Positions 7,216 to 16,100 of a DNA stretch of 25,537 nt are shown piece by piece. How positions within the stretch are numbered: the first letter of the stretch is position 1; each line of letters starts with the position of its first letter. The translations under genes were made by a program, and so were the position numbers. Source of the stretch: CAYUYM01 sp964449305 (GTDB lineage: Bacteria > Bacteroidota > Ignavibacteria > SZUA-365 > CAYQST01); NCBI GenBank assembly GCA_964449305.1, contig CAYUYM010000024.1, forward strand, positions 1 to 25,537, read 5' to 3'. Under the pieces are notes generated by a model. That model was not told where the DNA came from, searched no databases, and worked only from the letters and a program-made list of their open reading frames with translations.

Positions 7216-9072
7216 ATGGACAAGCAAACAATCATCGGATTCGTCCTCATCGCCATCCTCTTCCTGGCATGGATGTATTTCACTCTTCCGGAGCAGCCCC
7301 CCCAGGATACACCTCAAGCCACGGAAGCGGTTCCACACGATTCCACCACCAAGCCGGTGGCAGACAGCACAGCCGTGGCGACCCGCGACACATTGACTGC
7401 GAAGGCGCCCCCTGCATTGACCGACGAAAAGGGGGGACCGCTTGGAAAGTGGTTCACTGCCGCGGCGCAGGGATCGGAGCAGACCATCCATGTGGAGACG
7501 GATCTGTTCACCATTGAGTTCTCGACTCTTGGTGGCACGATCAAGCATTGGACCCTGAAGAACTTCACGACCTGGGACAACCTCCCGCTGCAACTCATGG
7601 ATTGGAACATCCCGGGCGATCCCAATCTCCTGCTGACGACCACAGACGGCAAGATCATCGACACGAAGTCGAACAAATTGTATTTCCGTTGGGCGAAGAT
7701 GCCTGAGACCGATCGCATCACGCTTGCGGATTCCGCACGGTACGTGGTGGAGTTCGTCCTGCCCGTTGTCGGTGGAACAGACAGCGCTGCCATCGTGAAG
7801 CGCTATACGGTGATGAATGGCAGGCATGCGGTGGATCTGGATGTGGAGATGCGCAACATGGGCGACGTCATCGCCAACAACGAGTACTGGCTCACGCTCA
7901 ACTCCCTGAATCCCACGGAACTCAACAGCGTGGAGGAGGCGAGCTTTGCCGAGGCAAACGCCTTCATCGACCAGGACCGCCTGAGCATTGATGCCTCCTC
8001 GGCCAACACGGAGTACAAGGAATCGAAATCCGGTACCGTGCATTGGGTGTCCACGCACAACAAGTACTTCCTCAACAGCCTGATCGCAAAGGATGGAAGC
8101 GAGGGACGCAGCGTGACACTCGAAGGCCGTCATCTTTCCCTGCCCGACAATGGCGTCCGCGAAGTGTACACCGTGCTCATGAGCCGACCATACGACCGTC
8201 AACCGGTGGAGACCTCGAGCTTCCAGATCTATGTGGGACCGATGCAATACGATCTGTTGAAGTCGCAGCATGAGGGTCTTGAGCAGGTGATGAACCTTGG
8301 CTGGGCATGGATTGTGCGTCCGTTCTCCGAGTATCTCATCATCCCGTTGTTCTCCCTGCTTCACATGGTGATCCCCAACTATGGGATCGTGATCATCCTG
8401 TTCACGCTCATCATCAAGCTCCTCTTGTACCCTCTGACAAAGAGCAGCATGTCGTCGATGCGGAAGATGCAGGCATTGCAGCCGATGATGAACGAGATCC
8501 GCGAGAAGTACAAGGACGATGCGCAGCGGCAGAATGCGGAGATCATGAAGCTCTACAAGGATTATGGCGTGAATCCCGCCGGCGGGTGTCTCCCCCTTGT
8601 GCTGCAGATGCCCATCCTCTTCGCCCTGTTCGCCATTTTCCGGTCGATGATCGAGCTGCGTCACCAGCCATTCTTCCTGTGGATCTCGGATCTGGCGGCA
8701 CCGGACGTCATCCTCCACCTTCCGTTCAGCATTCCCCTGGTTGGAATATCGAGCATCAGCGGCCTGGCGCTGGCAATGGCGGTGACCATGTTCATCCAGC
8801 AGAAGCAGACCGTGACGGATCCACGCCAGAAGTCCATGATCTACGTGATGCCCGTGATGTTCTGGATCATGTTCAACGGCTTCCCTTCAGGGTTGAACCT
8901 CTACTACTTCGTGTTCAACCTGTTGTCCATCCTTCAGCAGTACTACATCAACAAGCGTCATTCCAACCAGCCCCTGGAAAAAGTGAAGCCCAAGAAGACG
9001 CGGAAGCCCGGATTGGCGGAACGCGCGGTGCAGGCCCTGCAACAGCAGCAACAGAAGTCCCCGAAAAAGTAA
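7216..9072 (+). CDS. yidC: Membrane protein insertase YidC
   Basis: A 618-residue YidC/Oxa1 insertase of the Gram-negative type. Residues ~6-23 form the first membrane helix (IIGFVLIAILFLAWMYF). A large periplasmic domain (about 60-355) follows, with FSTLGGTIKHWTLKNF and TVHWVSTHNKYFLNSLI. The conserved insertase core comes next: helices around GWAWIVRPFSEYLIIPLF, NYGIVIILFTLIIKLLLYPLT, GGCLPLVLQMPILFALFAIFRS, ISGLALAMAVTMFIQQK and MPVMFWIMFNGFPSGLNLYYFVFNLLSI. The basic tail (KVKPKKTRKPG...QQQQQKSPKK) suits ribosome binding. There is no evident Shine-Dalgarno. It is the last gene before a terminator. Confidence 0.97.
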   Translation: MDKQTIIGFVLIAILFLAWMYFTLPEQPPQDTPQATEAVPHDSTTKPVADSTAVATRDTLTAKAPPALTDEKGGPLGKWFTAAAQGSEQTIHVETDLFTIEFSTLGGTIKHWTLKNFTTWDNLPLQLMDWNIPGDPNLLLTTTDGKIIDTKSNKLYFRWAKMPETDRITLADSARYVVEFVLPVVGGTDSAAIVKRYTVMNGRHAVDLDVEMRNMGDVIANNEYWLTLNSLNPTELNSVEEASFAEANAFIDQDRLSIDASSANTEYKESKSGTVHWVSTHNKYFLNSLIAKDGSEGRSVTLEGRHLSLPDNGVREVYTVLMSRPYDRQPVETSSFQIYVGPMQYDLLKSQHEGLEQVMNLGWAWIVRPFSEYLIIPLFSLLHMVIPNYGIVIILFTLIIKLLLYPLTKSSMSSMRKMQALQPMMNEIREKYKDDAQRQNAEIMKLYKDYGVNPAGGCLPLVLQMPILFALFAIFRSMIELRHQPFFLWISDLAAPDVILHLPFSIPLVGISSISGLALAMAVTMFIQQKQTVTDPRQKSMIYVMPVMFWIMFNGFPSGLNLYYFVFNLLSILQQYYINKRHSNQPLEKVKPKKTRKPGLAERAVQALQQQQQKSPKK

Positions 9073-9090
9073 CCCCATTCCCCTTTTCCT

Positions 9091-9124
9091 GCCGGGTGTT
9101 TCACGTGAAACACCCGGCTTTTTT
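9091..9124 (+). terminator. Intrinsic terminator after yidC, built on a parS palindrome
   Basis: Bases 9091-9118 are a perfect 28-bp palindrome (arms GCCGGGTGTTTCAC and GTGAAACACCCGGC) followed by six T (9119-9124). As RNA it folds to a stem of about 12 pairs closed by a four-base ACGU loop. It lies 19 bases after the yidC stop, the expected place for a rho-independent terminator of the rpmH-yidC operon. The middle 16 bases are a parS site. Confidence 0.85.
9097..9112. other. parS: parS site 1 (ParB binding site), perfect match
   Basis: TGTTTCACGTGAAACA is identical to the widely conserved chromosomal parS consensus bound by ParB/Spo0J. ParB loaded here would spread, hold the origin region and recruit SMC, whose gene begins 4 kb away. 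It is nested in the terminator stem downstream of yidC. Confidence 0.9.
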
Positions 9125-9136
9125 CTTCATGACATC

Positions 9137-10312
9137 ATGAGCACAAACGGCACCATCATTCTGAAACCGCGCGAGGAAGCGCGCATCCGCGGCGGTCACC
9201 TGTGGGTGTTTTCCAACGAGGTGTCACGCATCGAGGGCACACCCGCCGACGGCGATGCCGTCCGCGTCATCTCGCATCGTGGAGCGCACCTCGGCGTGGG
9301 ATTCTTCAACCGACGGTCATTGATCACCGTCCGCGTTGTTTCACGTGAAACCGACCCTGATCTTCCTGCCATCATTTCCTCGCGCATTCTGGAGGCCGAT
9401 GCCCGTCGGCATGCATTGGGGTACGGTGATGTCTACCGCATGGTGAACGGCGAAGCGGATCATCTTCCCGGCCTGATCATCGACAGGTATGCATCCACCT
9501 CCATCGTGGAATCCTACTCCGTCGGCATGGATTCGATGATGGATGTGGTGCGGGATACTGTTGCGGGAATCGACGGCACGACCTGCATCATCGAAAAGAG
9601 CCAGTCGGTCTGGCGTGGATACGAAGGTCTTGAACCGCGCTCCAGGTTTCTTCTGGGTTCCGATGCCGGGGGCGATGTGGCAATCGATGGCATGCGGTAC
9701 CACGTCCACCATCTCGAAGGGCAGAAAACGGGGCTCTTCCTGGATCAGCAGCCGAACCGAATGAAGCTTGAGACGATGAGCCGGGGACGGCGGGTTCTGG
9801 ACTGCTGCTGCAACGAGGGCGGCTTCGCTCTCCATGCGGCCCGCGGCGGTGCCAGCTTCGTCCTTGGCGTGGACAGCTCGGCAGGCGCTGTCGAGCATGC
9901 GGAAATGAACGCACGGTGCAACGAGCTTTCCGCCATCGAATTCAGGAAATCGGACATATTCGATTTCCTCGATGCTGAAGCGGCCAAGTCGTGGGACGTC
10001 GTTGTCGTGGATCCCCCCGCCTTCGTGAAAAGCCGGAAGAAAATCATCACGGGTCTGAAGGGGTACGAGAAGCTCAACGAAAAGGCTCTGCGATCAGTGA
10101 AGGATGGCGGCATCCTCGTGTCATGCACCTGCTCCTCCCTTGTCGATGAAGGCATGTTTCTCAACGTGCTCTCGACTGCGGCTGCACGTGCCGATCGCAC
10201 GCTTTCGGTGTTCGCCGTCTCCGGTGCGGGACCGGACCATCCCTTCCTTCCCGGCATGCCCGAATCCCGTTATCTGACCTGTGTCTGGGGATTTGTGGGT
10301 TCAAGAGAGTGA
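9137..10312 (+). CDS. rlmI: RlmI-like 23S rRNA (cytosine-C5) methyltransferase
   Basis: A 391-residue SAM-dependent methyltransferase of the RlmI family (class I rRNA large-subunit methyltransferase). An N-terminal PUA-type RNA-binding domain opens with ILKPREEARIRGGHLWVFSNEV. A central domain (~75-200) follows. The Rossmann domain has motif I LDCCCNEGGFALHAA near 220, motif IV VVVDPPAFVKS near 290 and the motif VI cysteine in SCTCSS near 331. In E. coli RlmI makes m5C1962 of 23S rRNA; the same target is presumed here. The ATG at 9137 sits 12 bases after the terminator T-run, with no clear promoter or Shine-Dalgarno, so expression may rely on read-through from yidC. A second parS lies in codons ~67-72. 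Orthology to RlmI, rather than a close paralogue, is likely but not proven. Confidence 0.9.
   Translation: MSTNGTIILKPREEARIRGGHLWVFSNEVSRIEGTPADGDAVRVISHRGAHLGVGFFNRRSLITVRVVSRETDPDLPAIISSRILEADARRHALGYGDVYRMVNGEADHLPGLIIDRYASTSIVESYSVGMDSMMDVVRDTVAGIDGTTCIIEKSQSVWRGYEGLEPRSRFLLGSDAGGDVAIDGMRYHVHHLEGQKTGLFLDQQPNRMKLETMSRGRRVLDCCCNEGGFALHAARGGASFVLGVDSSAGAVEHAEMNARCNELSAIEFRKSDIFDFLDAEAAKSWDVVVVDPPAFVKSRKKIITGLKGYEKLNEKALRSVKDGGILVSCTCSSLVDEGMFLNVLSTAAARADRTLSVFAVSGAGPDHPFLPGMPESRYLTCVWGFVGSRE
9337..9352. other. parS: parS site 2, inside rlmI, 15/16 match
   Basis: TGTTTCACGTGAAACC differs from the parS consensus only at the last base. It spans rlmI codons for V-V-S-R-E-T (about residues 67-72). 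Its centre is 240 bp from that of parS site 1. parS sites inside coding sequences are common in other bacteria. Confidence 0.85.
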
Positions 10313-10322
10313 AGCCCGCTGT

Positions 10323-10357
10323 ATGTTGTTGTTTTTCAACATGTTACAGGATTTTTT
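10323..10357 (+). terminator. Weak hairpin after rlmI, possible terminator
   Basis: ATGTTG (10323-10328) and CAACAT (10337-10342) pair around an eight-base T-rich loop. A run of six T follows at 10352-10357, about ten bases beyond the stem. The AT-rich stem and the gap before the T-run make this a weak terminator candidate. Confidence 0.3.
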
Positions 10358-10406
10358 GACCCGCGGCACGATGATGAAGATGGCACACCGCACATCTCCG
10401 TGGTTG

Positions 10407-10437
10407 TTTGAACTTGACCACCCTTTTGTTAACTTTT
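10407..10437 (+). promoter_or_regulatory. Bacteroidota-type promoter candidate before the GH2-like gene
   Basis: TTTG (10407-10410), a 19-base spacer and TAACTTTT (10430-10437) match the Bacteroidota -33/-7 pattern TTTG...TAnnTTTG with one mismatch at the last base. TTGAAC-N16-TAACTT also reads as a weak sigma70-like match on the same bases. It is 58 bases before the start codon at 10496. Confidence 0.45.
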
Positions 10438-10444
10438 CAGCTTG

Positions 10445-10463
10445 CACTTCCGCAAGGGAAGTG
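10445..10463 (+). other. Hairpin in the leader of the GH2-like gene
   Basis: CACTTCC (10445-10451) and GGAAGTG (10457-10463) pair around a five-base loop. It lies just after the promoter candidate, so it would sit at the very 5' end of the transcript, where it might stabilise the mRNA. Its function is unknown. Confidence 0.35.
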
Positions 10464-10495
10464 GGTTTTCACATACGTCAATTCTGGACGGTCCC

Positions 10496-13111
10496 ATGAT
10501 GACGCGACGACATCTCCTTCTCACCGTGCTTCTTGCTCTGGGCAACCTCCCCATGCTTCACAGCCAGGTGGCATTTCTTTCCTCACCGGGAAGGCGACCC
10601 GACCATCAGCTCCAGGGGCTGCTCGCAAAATCCTCCACCAGAACGCTCATCGATCTCAATGGTGAATGGACGTATCGCGAACAAGGCGACGACATCTGGC
10701 GGACCGTGTCGGTTCCATCCTCCTTCGTCGGCAGGCACCACATCCTCTTCCATCGTGAGTTCACGCTGACATCGGATCTGCTGGACCGATCCGTGATGCA
10801 ACTCGTCGCCCTGAGCATCTCCTACTATTGCGAGATCACCATCAACGGACAGTTCATCGGCAAGCATGCCGGCAACACGAGCTTTTCCTTCAAGATTCCG
10901 CCCGGCGTGCTGCGAGCAGGGTCGAACACGATCGACATCGACGTCCACAACCAGTTGAATGCGTACGAGACTGTTCCCGTCTTCGAGAAGCTCTGGAGCG
11001 GATGCAACCATGGAGGCATCGTGCATGACATCGCCATCACTGCCAACGGCCCGGTGTGGGTGCAGGAAACGATGGCGCGCACCGCCTGGAATGGTGAAGG
11101 CAAACCGGCGACTCTGGAATACCACGCCTTCCTGAACTCTGGGGCCGTGATGAAGTTGCGGAACGACTCCCTCGCAGAACCAAGCTCCACGTCGCGCATG
11201 CAGGTGCAGCATTCCTTCGAGCTCGTGGAGACAGGCACAGGGGCGGTCGTGTATCGCAGCGATCCCGCCACAGTGGACATCGAGCCCGACAGGCTTGTCT
11301 CTGTGGTTCTCAACGCCGCCATCCCCGGCGTCCGACCATGGTCGCCGGAGAACCCCATCACCTACACCCTGCGGCAGCGTACCCAACGCGGCAGCGTGCT
11401 CCTCGATGAATCCACACAGATCATCGGCTTCAAAACCTTCCAGGCGACTGACAAGAATTTCCTGCTCAACGGAGCCCCGTACTTCATCAAGGGCGTCACC
11501 TATATCGAAGCCTCGCCGACACGCGGGCGCTCCATGTCGTATGACGAGATGGAGCAGGATGTCCTGCTCATGAAGAACCTTGGCGCCAACGCGATACGCA
11601 TCATCTCCGGGTCCGTGCACCCCTATTTCCTCGAGCTCTGCGACCGGTACGGTCTGCTCGTCTTCATGGATCTCAACGTGCTGCAGGTGCCATCGAGCAT
11701 CCTTGCGGGTCAGCCGATACAGACGACGGTGCACAATTCCTGCCGCGAGCTGCTCTCGCGTGACGGCAGCCATCCCTGCATTGCGGCCATCGGCCTCGCC
11801 CAGGGCGTGGATATGTTGCATGACGGATTTCAGCCGTACTTCCAGCTCATCGTCGACCTTGTGCATGCGACATCCCCATATCTCGCCTACGCATCGTTTG
11901 CGACAGTCGATGGGACGGGCGCCGCGTACTCGCTTGATTTTGCCGCGGTGGACATCGCCCACCTCGATGTTCCGCGCACAATCCGTCTCCTGAACGATGT
12001 GAAGAACAGCGGCTTCCGCGTCCCGGTCCTGATCGGATCCATCATCTACGGTGTCGAGATCGGCAACTACAACGGCTACAGTGATCCCCGCTCCATCGAT
12101 GCGCAGGCACAGTACTATCTCGACATCATCCCCGAGGTGCAGAACCGGGATTTCTCAGGCGCCTTCTTCGCCCCCTTCAACGATGCACAACTGCACATCC
12201 CCGTGATGACGGTGGACCGCGTCTATCAATTCATCGCGACCAACGGGATCGTGGACATCTACCGGCAGAAGCGCCTTTCCTACGATGTGTTGAAGGCCAA
12301 GTTCAACAATGAAAAGCCTCCCGTGGTGGTGATCGGCAATTACTCACCCGACAACCCGGCCGTGTTCGTCGTCATCGGGATCCTGCTCATCCTCGTCTTT
12401 GCCGTCTCCTACAACCTTTTCCGCCGCTTCCGGGAGAACGTGGTTCGCGCATTTCTCCGTCCGTTCAATTTCTTCACCGATGTGCGCGACCAGCGCATGC
12501 TGTCGATCTTTCAGACATCGATTGTCGGTATTCTCGGATCGCTTTCGGCGGCCCTGTTCTATGCGAACCTCACCTACGCCTGGCGCACAAACTTCATCGT
12601 TGATTCCTTTTTTGCGCAGTTCGCGCCCACGGTGTGGCTCAAGCAGTGGTTGAACTTCGCCGCATGGAATCCGACATCGAACATCCTGGTGGTGACGGTG
12701 CTCATCTTCTGCATCCTGCTGTTGTACACGCTCGCGTTGCGCGCGGTGTCGTTCTTCGCACGCAAGAAGATCCTGCTCTTCGATGCCTACTGTGTGGCCA
12801 TGTGGTCGGTCCTTCCCATGGCACTCCTCGCGATATTCGGCATGGTGATGTACCGCCTCATGGACATCGCGCTCTTCGAGTTCGCCGGCGCCGCGGCCTT
12901 TGTCATCTTCAACTTCTGGGTCATCACCCGTCTGCTCAAGGGCACCGCCATCGTTCTGGACATGCGTCCGTTGTGGCTCACCATCACGGGATATGTGGTG
13001 CTGACCGGTGTCGTGGCCTTCTGGTTGATGTCGCTCAACAGCACCCACGGCACATTCGCAAATTTCCGCTACATCCTCGATCTCTGGTACTACACCCACT
13101 CCGTCATCTGA
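10496..13111 (+). CDS. GH2-like glycosidase-fold protein fused to a multi-pass membrane domain (probable pseudoenzyme)
   Basis: An 871-residue membrane protein. Residues 1-24 are a signal peptide ending MLHSQ. Residues ~45-215 resemble the GH2 sugar-binding jelly roll (DLNGEWTYRE, WRTVSVPSSF, HILFHREF). An Ig-like part runs ~216-315. A TIM-barrel-like domain runs ~321-610 (FLLNGAPYFIKGVTY, MSYDEMEQDVLLMKNLGANAIRI, NGIVDIYRQKRLSYDVLKAKF). About six membrane helices follow from ~620 to the end, in place of the usual soluble end. At the GH2 acid/base site, HPSIVMWSLGNE is replaced by HPCIAAIGLAQG, putting Gly437 where Glu should be. At the nucleophile, the SEYG-type motif reads SIIYG, with Ile517. 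So catalysis by the usual mechanism looks lost, and sugar or glycan binding with signalling or transport at the membrane is a guess. The start MMTRRH (10496) is chosen for the signal peptide. smc begins 57 bases on, with no terminator between. Confidence 0.8.
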   Translation: MMTRRHLLLTVLLALGNLPMLHSQVAFLSSPGRRPDHQLQGLLAKSSTRTLIDLNGEWTYREQGDDIWRTVSVPSSFVGRHHILFHREFTLTSDLLDRSVMQLVALSISYYCEITINGQFIGKHAGNTSFSFKIPPGVLRAGSNTIDIDVHNQLNAYETVPVFEKLWSGCNHGGIVHDIAITANGPVWVQETMARTAWNGEGKPATLEYHAFLNSGAVMKLRNDSLAEPSSTSRMQVQHSFELVETGTGAVVYRSDPATVDIEPDRLVSVVLNAAIPGVRPWSPENPITYTLRQRTQRGSVLLDESTQIIGFKTFQATDKNFLLNGAPYFIKGVTYIEASPTRGRSMSYDEMEQDVLLMKNLGANAIRIISGSVHPYFLELCDRYGLLVFMDLNVLQVPSSILAGQPIQTTVHNSCRELLSRDGSHPCIAAIGLAQGVDMLHDGFQPYFQLIVDLVHATSPYLAYASFATVDGTGAAYSLDFAAVDIAHLDVPRTIRLLNDVKNSGFRVPVLIGSIIYGVEIGNYNGYSDPRSIDAQAQYYLDIIPEVQNRDFSGAFFAPFNDAQLHIPVMTVDRVYQFIATNGIVDIYRQKRLSYDVLKAKFNNEKPPVVVIGNYSPDNPAVFVVIGILLILVFAVSYNLFRRFRENVVRAFLRPFNFFTDVRDQRMLSIFQTSIVGILGSLSAALFYANLTYAWRTNFIVDSFFAQFAPTVWLKQWLNFAAWNPTSNILVVTVLIFCILLLYTLALRAVSFFARKKILLFDAYCVAMWSVLPMALLAIFGMVMYRLMDIALFEFAGAAAFVIFNFWVITRLLKGTAIVLDMRPLWLTITGYVVLTGVVAFWLMSLNSTHGTFANFRYILDLWYYTHSVI

Positions 13112-13168
13112 TCGGAGGCCTCGCACCACCGACTTCACCGCTTCGTTTCACGCCACCAATCGCAAGAC

Positions 13169-16100
13169 ATGTATCTCAGCAAAATAGAAATCATCGGATT
13201 CAAGTCGTTCGCCAACAAGACCGCCCTGCAGCTCAACAACGGCATCACCGCCATTGTGGGACCGAACGGCTGCGGCAAGACCAACATTGTGGACGCCCTG
13301 CGCTGGTCGCTCGGCGAGCAGCGGTATTCCACGCTGCGCTCCGACAAGATGGAGGATGTGATCTTCAACGGCGCCAAGCACCGCAAGCCGACGGGCATGG
13401 CCGAGGTGTCGCTCACCATCCAGAACAACAAGGGCATCCTTCCCGTGGAATACGAGGAGGTGACCATCACGCGGCGCGTCTTCCGTTCCGGGGATTCCGA
13501 CTACCTGCTGAACAGGACGCCCTGCCGCCTGAAGGACATCGTCGGTCTGTTCATGGACACGGGCATGGGGCCCAACGCCTACTCGGTGATCGAGCTCAAG
13601 ATGGTGGAGACGATTCTGAGTGACAAGACGGAGGAGCGGAGGAGGCTGTTCGAGGAGGCTGCAGGCATCACAAAATACAAGAACCGTCGCAAGGAGGCCC
13701 TCCGCCGCCTCGACGAGGTGCAGGCCGATGTGATCCGTGCGGATGACATCATCTCGGAGATCTCGAAGGCGGTGAACTCGCTGCACCGACAGGCACGGAA
13801 GGCCGAACGCTACAACGAGTTCCAGGAGAAGCTCCATACACTGGAGCTCGACGTGCTGCAGCGCGACTACACCAGCCTGTGCCGGCGGCTGGATCCGCTC
13901 CAGGAAAAGCTCAGCTCCGAGCGCTCGGAACGCGACTCGGTGAACGTGCGTGTGGAGAAAGCCGAGGCCCTCCTCCATGTGTACCGCGCCGAGGAGCGTG
14001 AGATCGAGGACGCCCTGGAAGCCATCCGCATGGAACACGACGAGCATCGCTCCGAGATCAACACGACGGAACAGGGCTACCTCGTGAGCCTCGAAAAGCG
14101 GAAGTCGGTGGAGCAGGACATCGAGCGGCTGACCGGAACGATCCGCACATCGAACGAGGAGATGGAACAGCTCACCCTGCGGCGAACGCGGATCGAGGCG
14201 GCGCTGACGGAGCGGCAGTTTGAGCTCGACGTGTTGCAGAAGGAGGTGGAGGAACGCCGGTCCGCGCACCAGGTGAACGACACACAGTTCAGCAGGAAGA
14301 AGCTTGAGGTCTCCGCACGGCAGGAGGAGAAGATGGACCTTGTGCAGTCCGTCAGCCGCATGGAGAATGAGCTGCACAACATCGAGAACCAGCGGCTGCT
14401 GATCCATCGTCGCATCGATGCATTGCGGATGGACCGGGAACACACACAGCCCGTGCTCGACGATCTCCGGCAGCGCTTCACGTCGCAGTTCGGAGACACC
14501 GGTGAGCTGGGCGAGCAGGTGGTGCAGGCCGAGCGGAACTTCCACGCAATGGAGGAACGGAAGCAGCGGCTGAAGGCCGAGGTGGACGAGCTGCAGGGAA
14601 CCGCATTTGAGCTGCAGGGGCGGATCGGCGAGCGCATGACGCGCATCGATTTCCTGAACGGTCTGGTGGACAGGCTCGAGGGATTCAGCGAGAGCGTGCA
14701 GCACCTGCTGCGCAACACGGAGTGGAGCACCTCGAAGCTCACCACGGTGGCCGATGCCGTGAACTGCGCCGACGACATGCGCGTGGCCATCGAGGCGGCG
14801 CTCGGCGATGCACCGCACTACATCATCGTGAACGACCTGTCGGAGGCGGTGAGCGGACTGCAGCATCTGAAGCAGAACGCCAAGGGCAAGGCCACCTTCG
14901 TGTGCCTGTCACACGTGCCCGCATGTGAACCGGTTCCCTTCCCGCTCAAGGGTGAGGGAGCGATCGGCTGGGCTTTCGACATGGTCTCGTTCCAGACCCG
15001 GCACGCGGATCTCTTCCGCTACCTGCTCAGGAACATCCTCATCGTGCGGGACTCGGAGACGGCGAACCGCTGCATCCGCGACTACCCGGACGTGCGTTGC
15101 ATCACACTTGCCGGCGACGTGTTCGACAGCTCCGGTTTTGTGCGCGGCGGCAGCGCCCTCAAGGATGAGGGCAGCCTCATCGGCAAGCGCGAACAGATCG
15201 CTCTGCTGGAGAAGGAGACGACGGAACTCAAGCATCGCCTTGAGGAGAACCAGAAGCTGCTCTCCACACGCAACACCGAGTACCTCGCCATCGATCTGCG
15301 CAGGCATGCGGAGGAGATCAAGAACGCGCAGCAGAAGCAGTCGCAGTACGAGCAGGCGGTGGCGCAGATGCGCTTCGAGATCGACAAGAACGAGCGCGTC
15401 CTGGAGACGATCGGCGGGGAGCTTGAGCGCCTGCAAAGCCAGCTCGGGGAACTTGATGCGCGCAAGGCCGCGTTGACGCCCGAGCTGGATGCCGCATCGA
15501 CGGACAAGGCACTGCTCGATGAGACGGACCGCATGGAGTCCGTGGCGCTGTCGGATCTCGAACGCCGCTACCAGCAGAGCCTTCAGGACTTCCATGCATC
15601 GAACCTCACCGTGGTGCAGAAGCGTGCCGAATGCGACAGCCTCCGGGCCGACATCGACCGGATCGAACGCACCCTGACGGAGACGAGTGCGCGCATCGCC
15701 GCGGCGGAGGTGTCCATCTCCGAAAAGCGGACCTCGCTGGACAGCCTCTCGGCCTCCATCGCGGAGCTGGCGGAGAAATCCGAAACGCTGAAGAACCAGT
15801 ACAAGGATTTCGGTGCGCAGATCAGTGAGGTGGAACAGAAGCTCGTCGCCAAGCGCGCAGAGGTGGATGCACTGGAGCAGACACTGCAGCGCGAGCGGAG
15901 CAGGCACTCGCAATCCATCGCGCTCGTGCACGAGATCGAACTCAAGGTGACCGAGATCGGCCAGAGGCTGGAGAATCTCCAGCAGCGCGCGAAGGAGGAA
16001 TTCGACCACACGCTGGAACTCCACGAGATTGGCGAGGAGGATGTGTTCGACCTGGCCCAGGCGCGCGAGGAGATCAGCGATCTCAAGATGAAGCTCAAGG

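Noticed and set aside
8307..9140. 277-residue plus-strand open frame overlapping yidC
   Set aside because: Alternative frame of yidC, whose conserved insertase helices are unambiguous in the other frame.
13148..14866. 572-residue minus-strand open frame over smc (and another at 14909-16606)
   Set aside because: The smc protein is complete with all motifs. The antisense frames are Leu/His/Val-rich shadows of its coiled coils.
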